Source of the DNA: Candidatus Kaiserbacteria bacterium RIFCSPHIGHO2_01_FULL_46_22 | GTDB lineage: Bacteria > Patescibacteriota > Minisyncoccia > Phycocordibacterales > UBA918 | NCBI GenBank assembly: GCA_001779595.1 | Contig: MFKO01000008.1 | Location: forward strand, 48,236 to 85,190 | DNA: 36,955 nt | Direction of reading: 5' to 3' | Shown here: positions 8,956 through 17,349 of the stretch, piece by piece | Layout: the number at the start of each line of letters is the position of its first letter | Numbering within the stretch: position 1 is the first letter of the stretch | Position numbers and translations under genes: made by a program | Notes under the pieces: generated by a model | The model's database searches: none | The model's input: the letters and a program-made list of their open reading frames with translations, nothing else | Told to the model about the DNA's origin: nothing

Positions 8956-9215
8956 AACTAATTTAGTTAAATAAATTTTTTAATGGCCCGCACACTGCAT
9001 TTAATCCGTGGAAAACGGAACTTGCGCAAAGTGGCAACGGCGCGAGAACATCGCGTTGCCGCTTGGCACACGTCTCCTTTGCAAAGATCGCTTATTCCCA
9101 CGGAAAAACCGTGTACAGGTGGGCGTATCGTACAGGAATAAGCCAGTGATTGCAACGCTTCGCAAGGTTGACCACGCACCTAACCTATGGCCTAAAAGGG
9201 CCAAAGTAGGTGCTG
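8956..9215. other. Highly structured intergenic region / possible tuf leader RNA
   Basis: Nested stems: TTGCAA 9079-9084/9150-9155, GCTTATTCC/GGAATAAGC 9090-9098/9135-9143, CACGG/CCGTG 9099-9103/9109-9113, GGCAACG/CGTTGCC 9033-9039/9054-9060, GCACCTA/TAGGTGC 9176-9182/9207-9213 enclosing TGGCC/GGCCA. Confidence 0.5.
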
Positions 9216-9237
9216 GGTTGACACATCCACATATCTA

Positions 9238-9265
9238 TTGAAAAATCTGTGATTTGTGCTATACT
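9238..9265 (+). promoter_or_regulatory. Sigma70-like promoter for the BTLCP gene
   Basis: TTGAAA-16 bp-TATACT. Confidence 0.6.
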
Positions 9266-9303
9266 GAAGGTTGGTCAACATCCTGAAAAAGGAGGGGAAC
9301 GAA

Positions 9304-10017
9304 ATGTTCGCAGTTTTTTTGAGAATCGTCGCAACAGTGATGGTAATCGCTGTCATCAGCCCCGTTTCGGCCAGAGCCGAATTCACCCTCAGAGATTTCC
9401 TCTTTGAGCCAACTAAAAAATCTACCCGGGCGCACAATGTGCCCGGTAACACATCGTCTGAATTACAGACTCTGATGGAAGAGCTGACGTTTATGGCTAC
9501 TGGTAAAAAGACAGAAATGCTAGTGGGCCACTACGTGTACTGCAAGACCCATCCGTCTGACTGTAAACCTCATAAGGAAGTGAGGGTTGTGGCTTTGAAT
9601 AACTATACCTGGGGGCTGATAACATCGGTCAATGCTGAGGTCAACCGGACAATTCAATCCATGACCGATCAGGACCAGTACGGCGTCGAGGAGAAGTGGG
9701 TATATCCAGTATCTGGCTACGGCGATTGTGAGGACTACGTCCTTGTAAAACGTCAAAAATTGGCAGCCTTGGGACTTCCGATTTCAGCGTTGCTAATTAC
9801 CAAAGCTGTCAGCAATGGTGAAGGCCATGCCATCTTGACTATAAGAACTAATAAAGGCGACCTCATCCTGGATTCACTCACCTACAAAGTATGGGCCTGG
9901 CATAAGTCGCCATATCTAATACTTGCTCGCCAATCTCCGTTCCACGCCGGAAAATGGGAGAGAGTGAGAGATTTGAGGAAAGAGGAAGCGTTTACTGCAG
10001 TTTCAAATAACCGCTAG
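9304..10017 (+). CDS. Secreted bacterial transglutaminase-like cysteine proteinase (BTLCP family)
   Basis: Signal peptide MFAVFLRIVATVMVIAVISPVSARA; GYGDCEDYV (Cys), GEGHAIL (His), LILDSL (Asp); SD AAGGAGGGG before ATG 9304. Confidence 0.82.
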   Translation: MFAVFLRIVATVMVIAVISPVSARAEFTLRDFLFEPTKKSTRAHNVPGNTSSELQTLMEELTFMATGKKTEMLVGHYVYCKTHPSDCKPHKEVRVVALNNYTWGLITSVNAEVNRTIQSMTDQDQYGVEEKWVYPVSGYGDCEDYVLVKRQKLAALGLPISALLITKAVSNGEGHAILTIRTNKGDLILDSLTYKVWAWHKSPYLILARQSPFHAGKWERVRDLRKEEAFTAVSNNR

Positions 10018-10048
10018 TCAAGGTGATTTGACTCAGTCACACACAGAT

Positions 10049-10080
10049 CGCCTGTTCACACATCGTGGACAGGCGGTTTT
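10049..10080 (+). terminator. Hairpin terminator of the BTLCP gene
   Basis: CGCCTGTTC...GGACAGGCG followed by GTTTTCTTTTT. Confidence 0.8.
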
Positions 10081-10112
10081 CTTTTTCCAATATTAAAAAT
10101 TAAAAACACTGT

Positions 10113-10140
10113 GGCCCGGCTTTCTTCTGAAAGCCGGGCC
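10113..10140 (-). terminator. Hairpin terminator of the 10148-10648 gene
   Basis: GGCCCGGCTTTC-TTCT-GAAAGCCGGGCC, 12-bp stem; T-rich on the minus strand. Confidence 0.82.
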
Positions 10141-10147
10141 TTATTCT

Positions 10148-10648
10148 TCAGTGAACAGTGACATTCTCTTTTACTCCTAGCATGGTCAGTTCGACCCATC
10201 TTGCGACAGTATTTTCTTCCGTGCATCCCTTCTTAGCACAATAATCAACTACTCCATACACCAGTTGCATCACGTTAAGTAGATCATTGCATTCTGTTAG
10301 AAATACTTTCATACGCTCCGGAATGAAGTGACCGCTCTTTCTTAAAACATCCGGCAATGTAAGTCCTAAAACTACAGTGTACGGTGGCGCTTGAGTAACA
10401 TGAACATTATGCTCTTCAAGCGCAAATTCCAGCTGACGCAAATATTCTTGCGACAGCTGATGTTCAATCGAAGGGCGGGTAAGTTGCACTTTTACAGACA
10501 TTCCTGCAGCCATTGGTACAGGGGACACTCCGATAGCAACAACCACATCTTCGTCTTCACAATATACGTATTTGGCCGTTTGCCCGCCAGGCTGAACGGT
10601 GAGTTGTGGATAGTACTGTCTGAGACACTTAAGAGCTGGATGCGTCAT
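10148..10648 (-). CDS. Hypothetical protein
   Basis: MTHPALKCLRQYYPQLTVQPGG...; SD GGAAGGAGAAAACG immediately upstream of ATG 10648. Confidence 0.65.
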   Translation of the reverse strand: MTHPALKCLRQYYPQLTVQPGGQTAKYVYCEDEDVVVAIGVSPVPMAAGMSVKVQLTRPSIEHQLSQEYLRQLEFALEEHNVHVTQAPPYTVVLGLTLPDVLRKSGHFIPERMKVFLTECNDLLNVMQLVYGVVDYCAKKGCTEENTVARWVELTMLGVKENVTVH

Positions 10649-10713
10649 CGTTTTCTCCTTCCTTTCAAGGGTGCTCCTGTTTTTAGTATGGACCCGAATT
10701 GTCATCTCTGCAA

Positions 10714-10749
10714 ACAAAAAGGGCGGGTCTAACGAGCCGCCCTTTTTGT
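10714..10749. terminator. fusA terminator hairpin
   Basis: ACAAAAAGGGCGG...CCGCCCTTTTTGT. Confidence 0.85.
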
Positions 10750-10764
10750 TTAATTTCAAAATTC

Positions 10765-12936
10765 CTATTCTTCAACATCCTTCGGTACGAAGCCACGAGC
10801 TTTTTTGATATCTTCCGCAATGTTCGGAGGAACAACTTCGTAGTGATCAAATTCCATTGTCATATTGGCACGACCTTCGGTCATAGAGCGAAGTGTAGTG
10901 GTGTAACCAAAGAGTTCAGATAGCGGAACTTTGGCGCGAATAACCTTCACCAAGTCACGATCTTCAAAACCTTCCACCATACCGCGCTTGGAAGCCAAGT
11001 TGCCGTTGATGTCACCCATAAATTGCTCCGGTGTAGTGATCTCGATACGCATCACCGGCTCAAGGATAACAGCGCCGGCTTTCTTAGCAGCCTCACGGAA
11101 AGCGTTAATAGAAGCGAGTTTGAAGGCGATTTCTGAGGAGTCCACATCGTGGAAGGAACCGTCATAGAGTTCCACTGATATATCTTCCATCTTGTAACCC
11201 GCCACCTGTCCACGAGCCATCGCTTCTTTGGCACCCTTCATGATTGGAGAAATAAATTCACCTGGAATAACACCGCCCTTGATGCTGTTGATGAACTCGA
11301 AGTGCTCATCACGAGTAACGTTCTTCTTAACCTCCTCACCTTCAGCCAAAGGCTGCATTGGTCGGATGCGGATCTTAACGTGACCGTACTGACCACGACC
11401 ACCAGTCTGTTTGATGTATTTGTATTCTGCTTCAGCCTCACGCTGAATAGTTTCACGGTAGGCTACCTGTGGCTTTCCAACATTCGCCTCAACACCGAAT
11501 TCACGCTTCATACGATCCACCAAAATTTCCAAGTGAAGCTCACCCATACCAGCGATAATGGTTTCCATTGTCTCGTCGTCAGTTGAAACACGGAAAGTTG
11601 GGTCCTCGTCAGACAACTTCTTCATTGCGATACCCATTTTCTCCTGGTCGTTCTTGGTCTTCGGCTCAATACGCATTGCCACCACTGGTTCTGGGAAGGT
11701 AATTTGCTCAAGAGTTAGTTGGTGTGTCTCGTCACAAAGAGTGTGGGATGTTTTAACATCCTTAAGACCCACACCAGCAGCAATTTCACCCGCAAATACC
11801 TCTTCAATTTCCGTGCGCTTATCGGCCTGCAAACGAACGATACGGCCTAGACGCTCTTTCTCGCCAGTGTTGGCGTTGTAAATGTAACTACCAGACTTCA
11901 CGGTACCAGAGTAAACACGGAAGAAAGTGAGCGCGCCAACGAATGGGTCGGTCTGGAGTTTGAAGGCGAGCGCGCAGAACGGCTCTGAGTCATCAGCCTT
12001 ACGGAACTCTTCCGCATCAGTTTTTGGATTGATGCCTCTAACTGGAGGTAGGTCAACTGGTGACGGCAAGTAATCCACCACGGCGTCAAGCACGCGTTGT
12101 ACACCAATGTTCTTTAGAGAAGAACCGGTCATCACTGGGAAAATCAGGTTACCGATCACTGCTTTACGCAAAGACGCTTTCAATTCATCAAGAGCAATTT
12201 GTTCACCGCTGAAGAAGCGCTCCATCAAAGTGTCGTCGGTTGAAACGATGCGCTCCACCAATTCGTCATGATACTTCTTGGCCTCTTCGGCGTAGTCAGC
12301 TGGAATATCGACTGGAGTCACGGTCATACCCATCTCACCGGTGAAGGTGTAAGCTTTCATCTCAAGCAAGTCGATAATACCCTGAAGGTTTTCTTCTGCT
12401 CCCCAAGGCAATTGATAACGAACAGCCTTTGGTGAAAGGCGCTTTAAGATAGATTCGTAAGAACGTTCGAAAGATGCACCCGTACGGTCCATCTTGTTGA
12501 TGTAACAAATACGCGGTACCCCGGCTTCGTCAGCGTAACGCCAGTTGGTCTCCGACTGTGGCTCCACACCAGCCACACCGTCGAACACCACAACCGCGCC
12601 GTCGAGTACACGCATCGAACGCTTCACTTCAGCCGTGAAGTCGATGTGGCCTGGAGTGTCGATGATGTTGAAAGTGTACATCTGTGCCTTGTCCTTTCGA
12701 TCCTCAACATCGGTCTTTGACCAGTTACAAGAAATCGCCGCAGCGGTGATGGTGATACCACGCTCTCGCTCCTGCTCCATCCAGTCGGTCACGGTAGCAC
12801 CATCGTGCACCTCACCGATCTTGTGCGACATACCAGTATAGAAAAGCACACGCTCGGAAGTGGTAGTCTTGCCGGCGTCTACGTGGGCGACGATACCGAA
12901 GTTACGCAATTTTGCTAGAGGGAATTCACGGGCCAT
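10765..12936 (-). CDS. fusA: Elongation factor G
   Basis: AREFPLAKLRNFGIVAHVDAGKTTTSERVLFYTG...; 723 aa full-length EF-G. Confidence 0.99.
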   Translation of the reverse strand: MAREFPLAKLRNFGIVAHVDAGKTTTSERVLFYTGMSHKIGEVHDGATVTDWMEQERERGITITAAAISCNWSKTDVEDRKDKAQMYTFNIIDTPGHIDFTAEVKRSMRVLDGAVVVFDGVAGVEPQSETNWRYADEAGVPRICYINKMDRTGASFERSYESILKRLSPKAVRYQLPWGAEENLQGIIDLLEMKAYTFTGEMGMTVTPVDIPADYAEEAKKYHDELVERIVSTDDTLMERFFSGEQIALDELKASLRKAVIGNLIFPVMTGSSLKNIGVQRVLDAVVDYLPSPVDLPPVRGINPKTDAEEFRKADDSEPFCALAFKLQTDPFVGALTFFRVYSGTVKSGSYIYNANTGEKERLGRIVRLQADKRTEIEEVFAGEIAAGVGLKDVKTSHTLCDETHQLTLEQITFPEPVVAMRIEPKTKNDQEKMGIAMKKLSDEDPTFRVSTDDETMETIIAGMGELHLEILVDRMKREFGVEANVGKPQVAYRETIQREAEAEYKYIKQTGGRGQYGHVKIRIRPMQPLAEGEEVKKNVTRDEHFEFINSIKGGVIPGEFISPIMKGAKEAMARGQVAGYKMEDISVELYDGSFHDVDSSEIAFKLASINAFREAAKKAGAVILEPVMRIEITTPEQFMGDINGNLASKRGMVEGFEDRDLVKVIRAKVPLSELFGYTTTLRSMTEGRANMTMEFDHYEVVPPNIAEDIKKARGFVPKDVEE

Positions 12937-13053
12937 ATAAATTTAAGGTAAAGGATTAGGGTTCAGGGACTAGTAAACTTTCTAAATAATAAAAGCGCGC
13001 GGGCGCGAACTAAAACTCATACAGATGGATGAGGCCTAGACGAAAGTGCCGGT

Positions 13054-13082
13054 ACTATACGGTATTTGTGCCAAAACGGCAA
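13054..13082 (-). promoter_or_regulatory. Sigma70-like promoter for fusA
   Basis: Minus strand TTGCCG-17 bp-TATAGT. Confidence 0.6.
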
Positions 13083-13086
13083 CCGC

Positions 13087-13121
13087 GAAGGGGCCAAAAA
13101 GTGAAGCTTTTTGGCCCCTTC
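13087..13121. terminator. Strong hairpin (15-bp stem) between divergent promoters
   Basis: GAAGGGGCCAAAAAG-TGAAG-CTTTTTGGCCCCTTC. Confidence 0.75.
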
Positions 13122-13122
13122 A

Positions 13123-13150
13123 TTGACTTTTCACTAAAATATGCTATTAT
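13123..13150 (+). promoter_or_regulatory. Sigma70-like promoter for the 13178 gene
   Basis: TTGACT-16 bp-TATTAT. Confidence 0.65.
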
Positions 13151-13177
13151 TAACAAAGCTAAACACAGGAGGGACTA

Positions 13178-13465
13178 ATGTTCGCCAGAATACTGACTTT
13201 TTTGACTGTCCGAGGAATAGCCATGATACTCGGCACGGCTCTGTACATCTACAGCGCTGTGGAACAGGCTCCAGCTCTTCGCTACATTCAGGCCGGAACC
13301 CGTTGGCTAGCCGACAATTTGGAAGCTGTCCTTACTGACGAATGGGCCGTATGGGTACCACTCTTGAATCTGGAACATTCGTTTGCATATGCACTATTCG
13401 TTGTCGGTGCGTACGCAATCATTGAGGTCTTCGAAGGAATAGTCGGACTATTCTTCCGCAAGTGA
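13178..13465 (+). CDS. Small membrane protein of unknown function
   Basis: MFARILTFLTVRGIAMILGTALYIYS...AYALFVVGAYAIIEVFEGIVGLFFRK; SD AGGAGGG. Confidence 0.65.
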   Translation: MFARILTFLTVRGIAMILGTALYIYSAVEQAPALRYIQAGTRWLADNLEAVLTDEWAVWVPLLNLEHSFAYALFVVGAYAIIEVFEGIVGLFFRK

Positions 13466-13490
13466 CCCAGCCATCCTATGAGACATCTAA

Positions 13491-13521
13491 GGCCGCGAAT
13501 CAGAAATGATCGCGGCCTTTT
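13491..13521 (+). terminator. Hairpin terminator
   Basis: GGCCGCGA...TCGCGGCC-TTTTT. Confidence 0.88.
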
Positions 13522-13579
13522 TACGTGTGCTACTATTTTAATTAAGTCACTGGTTCTACAGCGCGAAAGGAGGTATCCG

Positions 13580-13858
13580 ATGCGCATGATCTTCATAGTT
13601 AGTGGACTGCTGGCAGCGACCTTTCAGAATGCACTCAGTGCCGAGCCTTACGACAAATTCAGCACTGAGGCTGATCAATGTATTCGTACCGCGCAGATGG
13701 TACGAAATAGAAAAGTCTTCAGTACAGACGAAGCGAATCCACGAGCGTTTCTGTCGGCCGCAGATGCAAAGTCGTATGTCGAATGGTCAACTCCCTTCGG
13801 CGGCGAAGACAACTCAAGATGTATTGAGACACTCCGCATATACATAATTAAGAAATAA
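13580..13858 (+). CDS. Small secreted protein of unknown function
   Basis: MRMIFIVSGLLAATFQNALSAEPYDKF...; signal peptide; SD AAAGGAGGT. Confidence 0.65.
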   Translation: MRMIFIVSGLLAATFQNALSAEPYDKFSTEADQCIRTAQMVRNRKVFSTDEANPRAFLSAADAKSYVEWSTPFGGEDNSRCIETLRIYIIKK

Positions 13859-13875
13859 TTCGGAGAGGAAACAAT

Positions 13876-13908
13876 AAGGCCGCCACATCAGACGTGGCGG
13901 CCTTTTAC
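13876..13908. terminator. Hairpin terminator
   Basis: AAGGCCGCCAC-ATCAGAC-GTGGCGGCCTTTT. Confidence 0.88.
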
Positions 13909-13924
13909 GTTTGTCATCTTTGAA

Positions 13925-14368
13925 TCAAAGGATGAGGCGCATTAGGTGTTCGTCACCTTTTCGTCCCATTGACTTGAAACCGAACTTGCTCCGATAGAAC
14001 GACACGAGCGAACCTCGCGCTGTTAACAAAGCGAATTTCGCTCTGTCCTGCTCTTTTATGTATGCCAAGGTGTGAGCTACCAACGCCTGACCAATTCCCT
14101 CTCCTTGATACTTTGGCATTACATTTACCCAAAGTATCTCGTAAGCGCCGTAATCCATCCAAGACACTACGCAGCCAGCAAAACCGACTATTCTGCACCT
14201 CCTTTCTGCTACGAAATAAATGGGCCGGAAAGGAGCGCCGTTAAACATAGCCCGCAACTCAACCTTTGATTGGATTTCGTATTTGGTGGAATAGTTTTTC
14301 CCGACAATCTGCGCGGCTTCGGATACCTCACCCACGCGCAGCCTTCTAATTCTTACTTGGCTACTCAT
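13925..14368 (-). CDS. GNAT family N-acetyltransferase
   Basis: VMPKYQGEGIGQALVAHTLAYIKEQ (acetyl-CoA binding motif), FYRSKFGFKSMG; SD AGAGGAGGTT upstream. Confidence 0.85.
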   Translation of the reverse strand: MSSQVRIRRLRVGEVSEAAQIVGKNYSTKYEIQSKVELRAMFNGAPFRPIYFVAERRCRIVGFAGCVVSWMDYGAYEILWVNVMPKYQGEGIGQALVAHTLAYIKEQDRAKFALLTARGSLVSFYRSKFGFKSMGRKGDEHLMRLIL

Positions 14369-14427
14369 CTTAAGAACCTCCTCTAAGAAAAGCCTACGTC
14401 ATTTAAACCATAACGACTCCACAAACA

Positions 14428-14460
14428 CAAAGCCTCGGACACGTAGTGTCCGAGGCTTTG
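14428..14460. terminator. Hairpin terminator downstream of rpsG
   Basis: CAAAGCCTCGGACAC-GTA-GTGTCCGAGGCTTTG, 15-bp stem. Confidence 0.85.
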
Positions 14461-14479
14461 AAAAAATATTTGAATACTC

Positions 14480-14950
14480 CTACCAAGCGAAGTGAGCGAA
14501 GGCACGGTTGGCTTCCGCCATCTTGTGCACATCATCACGCTTCTTCACGGCTGTTCCTTCATTCTTGGCAGCAAGAAGAATTTCAGAAGCGAGCGCTTTG
14601 AACATTGGAATGCCTTTTGCATTACGGGCAGAGCCGATAATCCAACGGAGTGCCAAACTGGTGCGTCGCTCTGGACGAACCTCGCGAGGAACCTGGTAGT
14701 TAGCGCCACCTACGCGGCGACTACGCACTTCCATCAAAGGACCGGCATTCTGGAGAGCAGTTTTGAAAACCTCTACCGGATCACCTCCCTCCTTGTCATT
14801 CTTAATTACATCAAAAGCGGCGTACACGACTTTGCGAGCAGTCTCTTTTTGACCACGTAACATTACGTAGTTAATCAACTTCTCCACCAACACATCGCCG
14901 AACATTACGTCCGGTCCTGGAATATTTCGTTTTTTTACTGGTCTTCGCAT
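14480..14950 (-). CDS. rpsG: 30S ribosomal protein S7 (uS7)
   Basis: [43 protein letters not shown]...[16 protein letters not shown]. Confidence 0.98.
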   Translation of the reverse strand: MRRPVKKRNIPGPDVMFGDVLVEKLINYVMLRGQKETARKVVYAAFDVIKNDKEGGDPVEVFKTALQNAGPLMEVRSRRVGGANYQVPREVRPERRTSLALRWIIGSARNAKGIPMFKALASEILLAAKNEGTAVKKRDDVHKMAEANRAFAHFAW

Positions 14951-15000
14951 ATGGTTCCTGTCTATTATCTATAGCGATTTATAAATTTGTCTTGTCTTGG

Positions 15001-15408
15001 TTACTTAGGGCGCTTGGCACCGTAGCGAGAACGACCTCGGCGACGCTTGTCCACGCCAGTAGCATCGTACTTACCACGAACCACAGTGTAGTTAACACCG
15101 ATGTCCTTCACACGACCGCCGCGCACAAGCACTACGGAGTGCTCCTGAAGTGAGTGACCAATACCTGGGATATAAGCGGTGATCTCCTGACCGTTAGTAA
15201 GACGGACACGAGCAATCTTACGAATAGCTGAGTTCGGCTTACGAGGAGTCTTAGTAGTAACACGAGTACAAACTCCACGCTTGAACGGAGATTCGTATTC
15301 GTTTGGGCGGTTTTTGATTTTATCAAAACCGGACGCCAAAGCACCCACCTTGCTCTTTCGAACTGGGTTAACGCGCTTCTTCTTAATTAGTTGTCTGATC
15401 GTTGCCAT
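15001..15408 (-). CDS. rpsL: 30S ribosomal protein S12 (uS12)
   Basis: [24 protein letters not shown]...[39 protein letters not shown]. Confidence 0.98.
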   Translation of the reverse strand: MATIRQLIKKKRVNPVRKSKVGALASGFDKIKNRPNEYESPFKRGVCTRVTTKTPRKPNSAIRKIARVRLTNGQEITAYIPGIGHSLQEHSVVLVRGGRVKDIGVNYTVVRGKYDATGVDKRRRGRSRYGAKRPK

Positions 15409-15464
15409 AAAGCCCGCACACTCTACTATAGATAGATAATTTTGCAACCGTTTTCTAACGAAAA

Positions 15465-15508
15465 GCGGCCTCGACACTCCTTGGAGGAGGAGAGGGTGTC
15501 GAGGCCGC
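15465..15508 (-). terminator. Hairpin terminator downstream of the M50 protease gene
   Basis: GCGGCCTCGACAC...GTGTCGAGGCCGC (13 bp), TTTTCG on the minus strand. Confidence 0.8.
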
Positions 15509-15514
15509 CTGAAT

Positions 15515-15553
15515 GGGGAGCGTTCTTTTGAAGAACTTGATGCTACGCTCCCC
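15515..15553. repeat. Second hairpin between the M50 gene and rpsL
   Basis: GGGGAGCGT...ACGCTCCCC with internal GTTCTT-TTG-AAGAAC. Confidence 0.6.
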
Positions 15554-15596
15554 GCCACTGTTATCGGGCAAGAACTGTTTCGTTAACTTAAATGTA

Positions 15597-16241
15597 TCAC
15601 ATTCCAGGTAAACCAGTAAAGGCAGTGAATACGGACGAAACGACCACAGAGAACGGGCCCCAGAAGAAATTTATGAAGATAAATATAAATAGGAAGGTGC
15701 CGATCAATCCCCAACGTTCAAAACTATGCACGAAATTACGGTAGCCAAGCTGGGCCCGAAGTGGTAAAAACGGCTGGATGATCTTAGAACCATCTAGAGG
15801 TGGGATAGGAATTAGGTTAAAAAACGCCAGTAGCAAGTTGATATAGACCACATAGGCAGCAATATCAGTGAAGGCCATTGGCAAACCGAGTGGCGCCGCA
15901 AACCGGATAAGAAGAGCAAAAAGAAGCGCTAGTGCGACATTGGTAACTGGACCAGCAGCGGCCACCTTGGCTTCACCCCACTTTTGGTCGGAAAGGTTGT
16001 AGGGATTGTATGGCACTGGTTTAGCCCAGCCGAACATCAGGCCAGCGTTGGATAAGAAGAGCAGCGCCGGTACTACAACTGACCCTAATGGATCAATGTG
16101 AACTAATGGGTTAGGTGACAACCTGCCCTGCAAACGGGCTGTAGGGTCTCCCAAACGGTCGGCGGCGAAGCCGTGGGCCATTTCATGCAAAATGATTGAA
16201 ATGATTAAAACGGCGATGGTTGCTATAACTGTGATTTCCAT
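15597..16241 (-). CDS. Site-2 protease family (M50) membrane metalloprotease
   Basis: IILHEMAHGFAADRLGDPTA (HExxH) and NLIPIPPLDGSKI (NPDG-like) motifs. Confidence 0.92.
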   Translation of the reverse strand: MEITVIATIAVLIISIILHEMAHGFAADRLGDPTARLQGRLSPNPLVHIDPLGSVVVPALLFLSNAGLMFGWAKPVPYNPYNLSDQKWGEAKVAAAGPVTNVALALLFALLIRFAAPLGLPMAFTDIAAYVVYINLLLAFFNLIPIPPLDGSKIIQPFLPLRAQLGYRNFVHSFERWGLIGTFLFIFIFINFFWGPFSVVVSSVFTAFTGLPGM

Positions 16242-16272
16242 AGATAAGCAATGGTAACGTATTGGCGGATGG

Positions 16273-16300
16273 TTGCAAAATCTGATTCGTATGATAGTAT
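16273..16300 (+). promoter_or_regulatory. rpmB promoter; transcript likely near-leaderless
   Basis: TTGCAA-16 bp-TAGTAT with ATG at 16312. Confidence 0.55.
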
Positions 16301-16311
16301 TTCGCGCACAT

Positions 16312-16554
16312 ATGGCTAAGGTTTGCGACATCACAGGAAAAGGCACCCAAGTGGGTGGCCGTTACTCTAACCGCACTCGTGCGACGCAGTTTAACCCTTG
16401 CGGCAAGGTTCGTCGTTCTCCAAACCTACAGAAAAAGCGCATCTTCGTACCAGAGATCGAAACCTACGTAACACTCAATGTTTCAACCAAAGCTTTACGT
16501 ACTATCGCCAAAAACGGCGCCTACAAGACTCTGAAGACTGCGGGACTTATTTAA
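16312..16554 (+). CDS. rpmB: 50S ribosomal protein L28 (bL28)
   Basis: MAKVCDITGKGTQVGGRYSNRTRATQFNPCGKVRRSPNLQKKRI. Confidence 0.93.
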   Translation: MAKVCDITGKGTQVGGRYSNRTRATQFNPCGKVRRSPNLQKKRIFVPEIETYVTLNVSTKALRTIAKNGAYKTLKTAGLI

Positions 16555-16568
16555 TCTTTTCAGAAGTG

Positions 16569-16611
16569 AAATACAAAAGACGCGAGGCAGAGCCTCGCGT
16601 CTTTTGTATTT
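16569..16611. terminator. Bidirectional terminator (20-bp perfect stem, AGA triloop)
   Basis: AAATACAAAAGACGCGAGGC-AGA-GCCTCGCGTCTTTTGTATTT. Confidence 0.92.
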
Positions 16612-16627
16612 ACAAGAATCAACGCAA

Positions 16628-17257
16628 TTACTTCTCTACGGTTGTAAAAACTACTCCGTTCCACTGACACTCCAAAGTATCGCCAGCCTTTATCCCATAT
16701 TGTGCTGTGTCACCGTAAGCCTGGACGCATTTTGCACGCGCTTCCTGCTCACTGATGTCCGCGACAGACAAGACTGTCTTGCCGTTTAGATCAACCTTCA
16801 ATTCCGCGACTGTGAATTCGAACGGAAGTGCAAATTTTTGACGCAAGAAGCCATTTAAGTAGAGCACGAATTCATTTTCACCAAGCGGTAAGGCCGTTGT
16901 CACTTGGTGTGACCAAGGCCCGTCTTCTGTCTTGATTTCAATCGGTCCATAAACTGATTTCCCTTGATTAAAGATGGCGAGCGTAACCTCCTCCACCCCT
17001 TTTGCACGGCCATATATGCGAGGTGTGGCGCTTTTTGATACCGAACTTATGCTTGCCTCTGAATTAGACTGAAATGTTACCACTGCTTTGATGTTGGCCT
17101 GTTGCAACTCTGCAATACGCGCTTCTAACTGATCAATCAATTGCAAAACCTCGGCCCTTTGTACCGTGTCTAAAGTAGTGCCAGTTGATGCGGCTTCTGC
17201 TAGCGGTGTAAACGCTAAAAAAATAAATAACGCGATCAGTAAATGAATTTTCCGCAT
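16628..17257 (-). CDS. Secreted or membrane-anchored protein of unknown function (Ig-like fold suspected)
   Basis: MRKIHLLIALFIFLAFTPLAEAAS signal; PRIYGRAKGVEEVTLAIFNQGKSVYGPIEIKTEDGPWSHQV. Confidence 0.6.
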   Translation of the reverse strand: MRKIHLLIALFIFLAFTPLAEAASTGTTLDTVQRAEVLQLIDQLEARIAELQQANIKAVVTFQSNSEASISSVSKSATPRIYGRAKGVEEVTLAIFNQGKSVYGPIEIKTEDGPWSHQVTTALPLGENEFVLYLNGFLRQKFALPFEFTVAELKVDLNGKTVLSVADISEQEARAKCVQAYGDTAQYGIKAGDTLECQWNGVVFTTVEK

Positions 17258-17349
17258 ACCTGAGTTGATCATGAACGAGTGTATTTTATCGAAATAAATG
17301 TTTATTGAAACATTATAACTTAGACAAAAGCGACCGCCGAATTGGCAAT

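Noticed and set aside
10931-12841. Antisense and alternate-frame ORFs inside fusA
   Set aside because: Fully explained by EF-G coding sequence on the minus strand.
15409-15558. 50-aa N-terminal extension of S12 in the ORF track
   Set aside because: The extension crosses terminator hairpins; uS12 starts at MATIRQL (15408).
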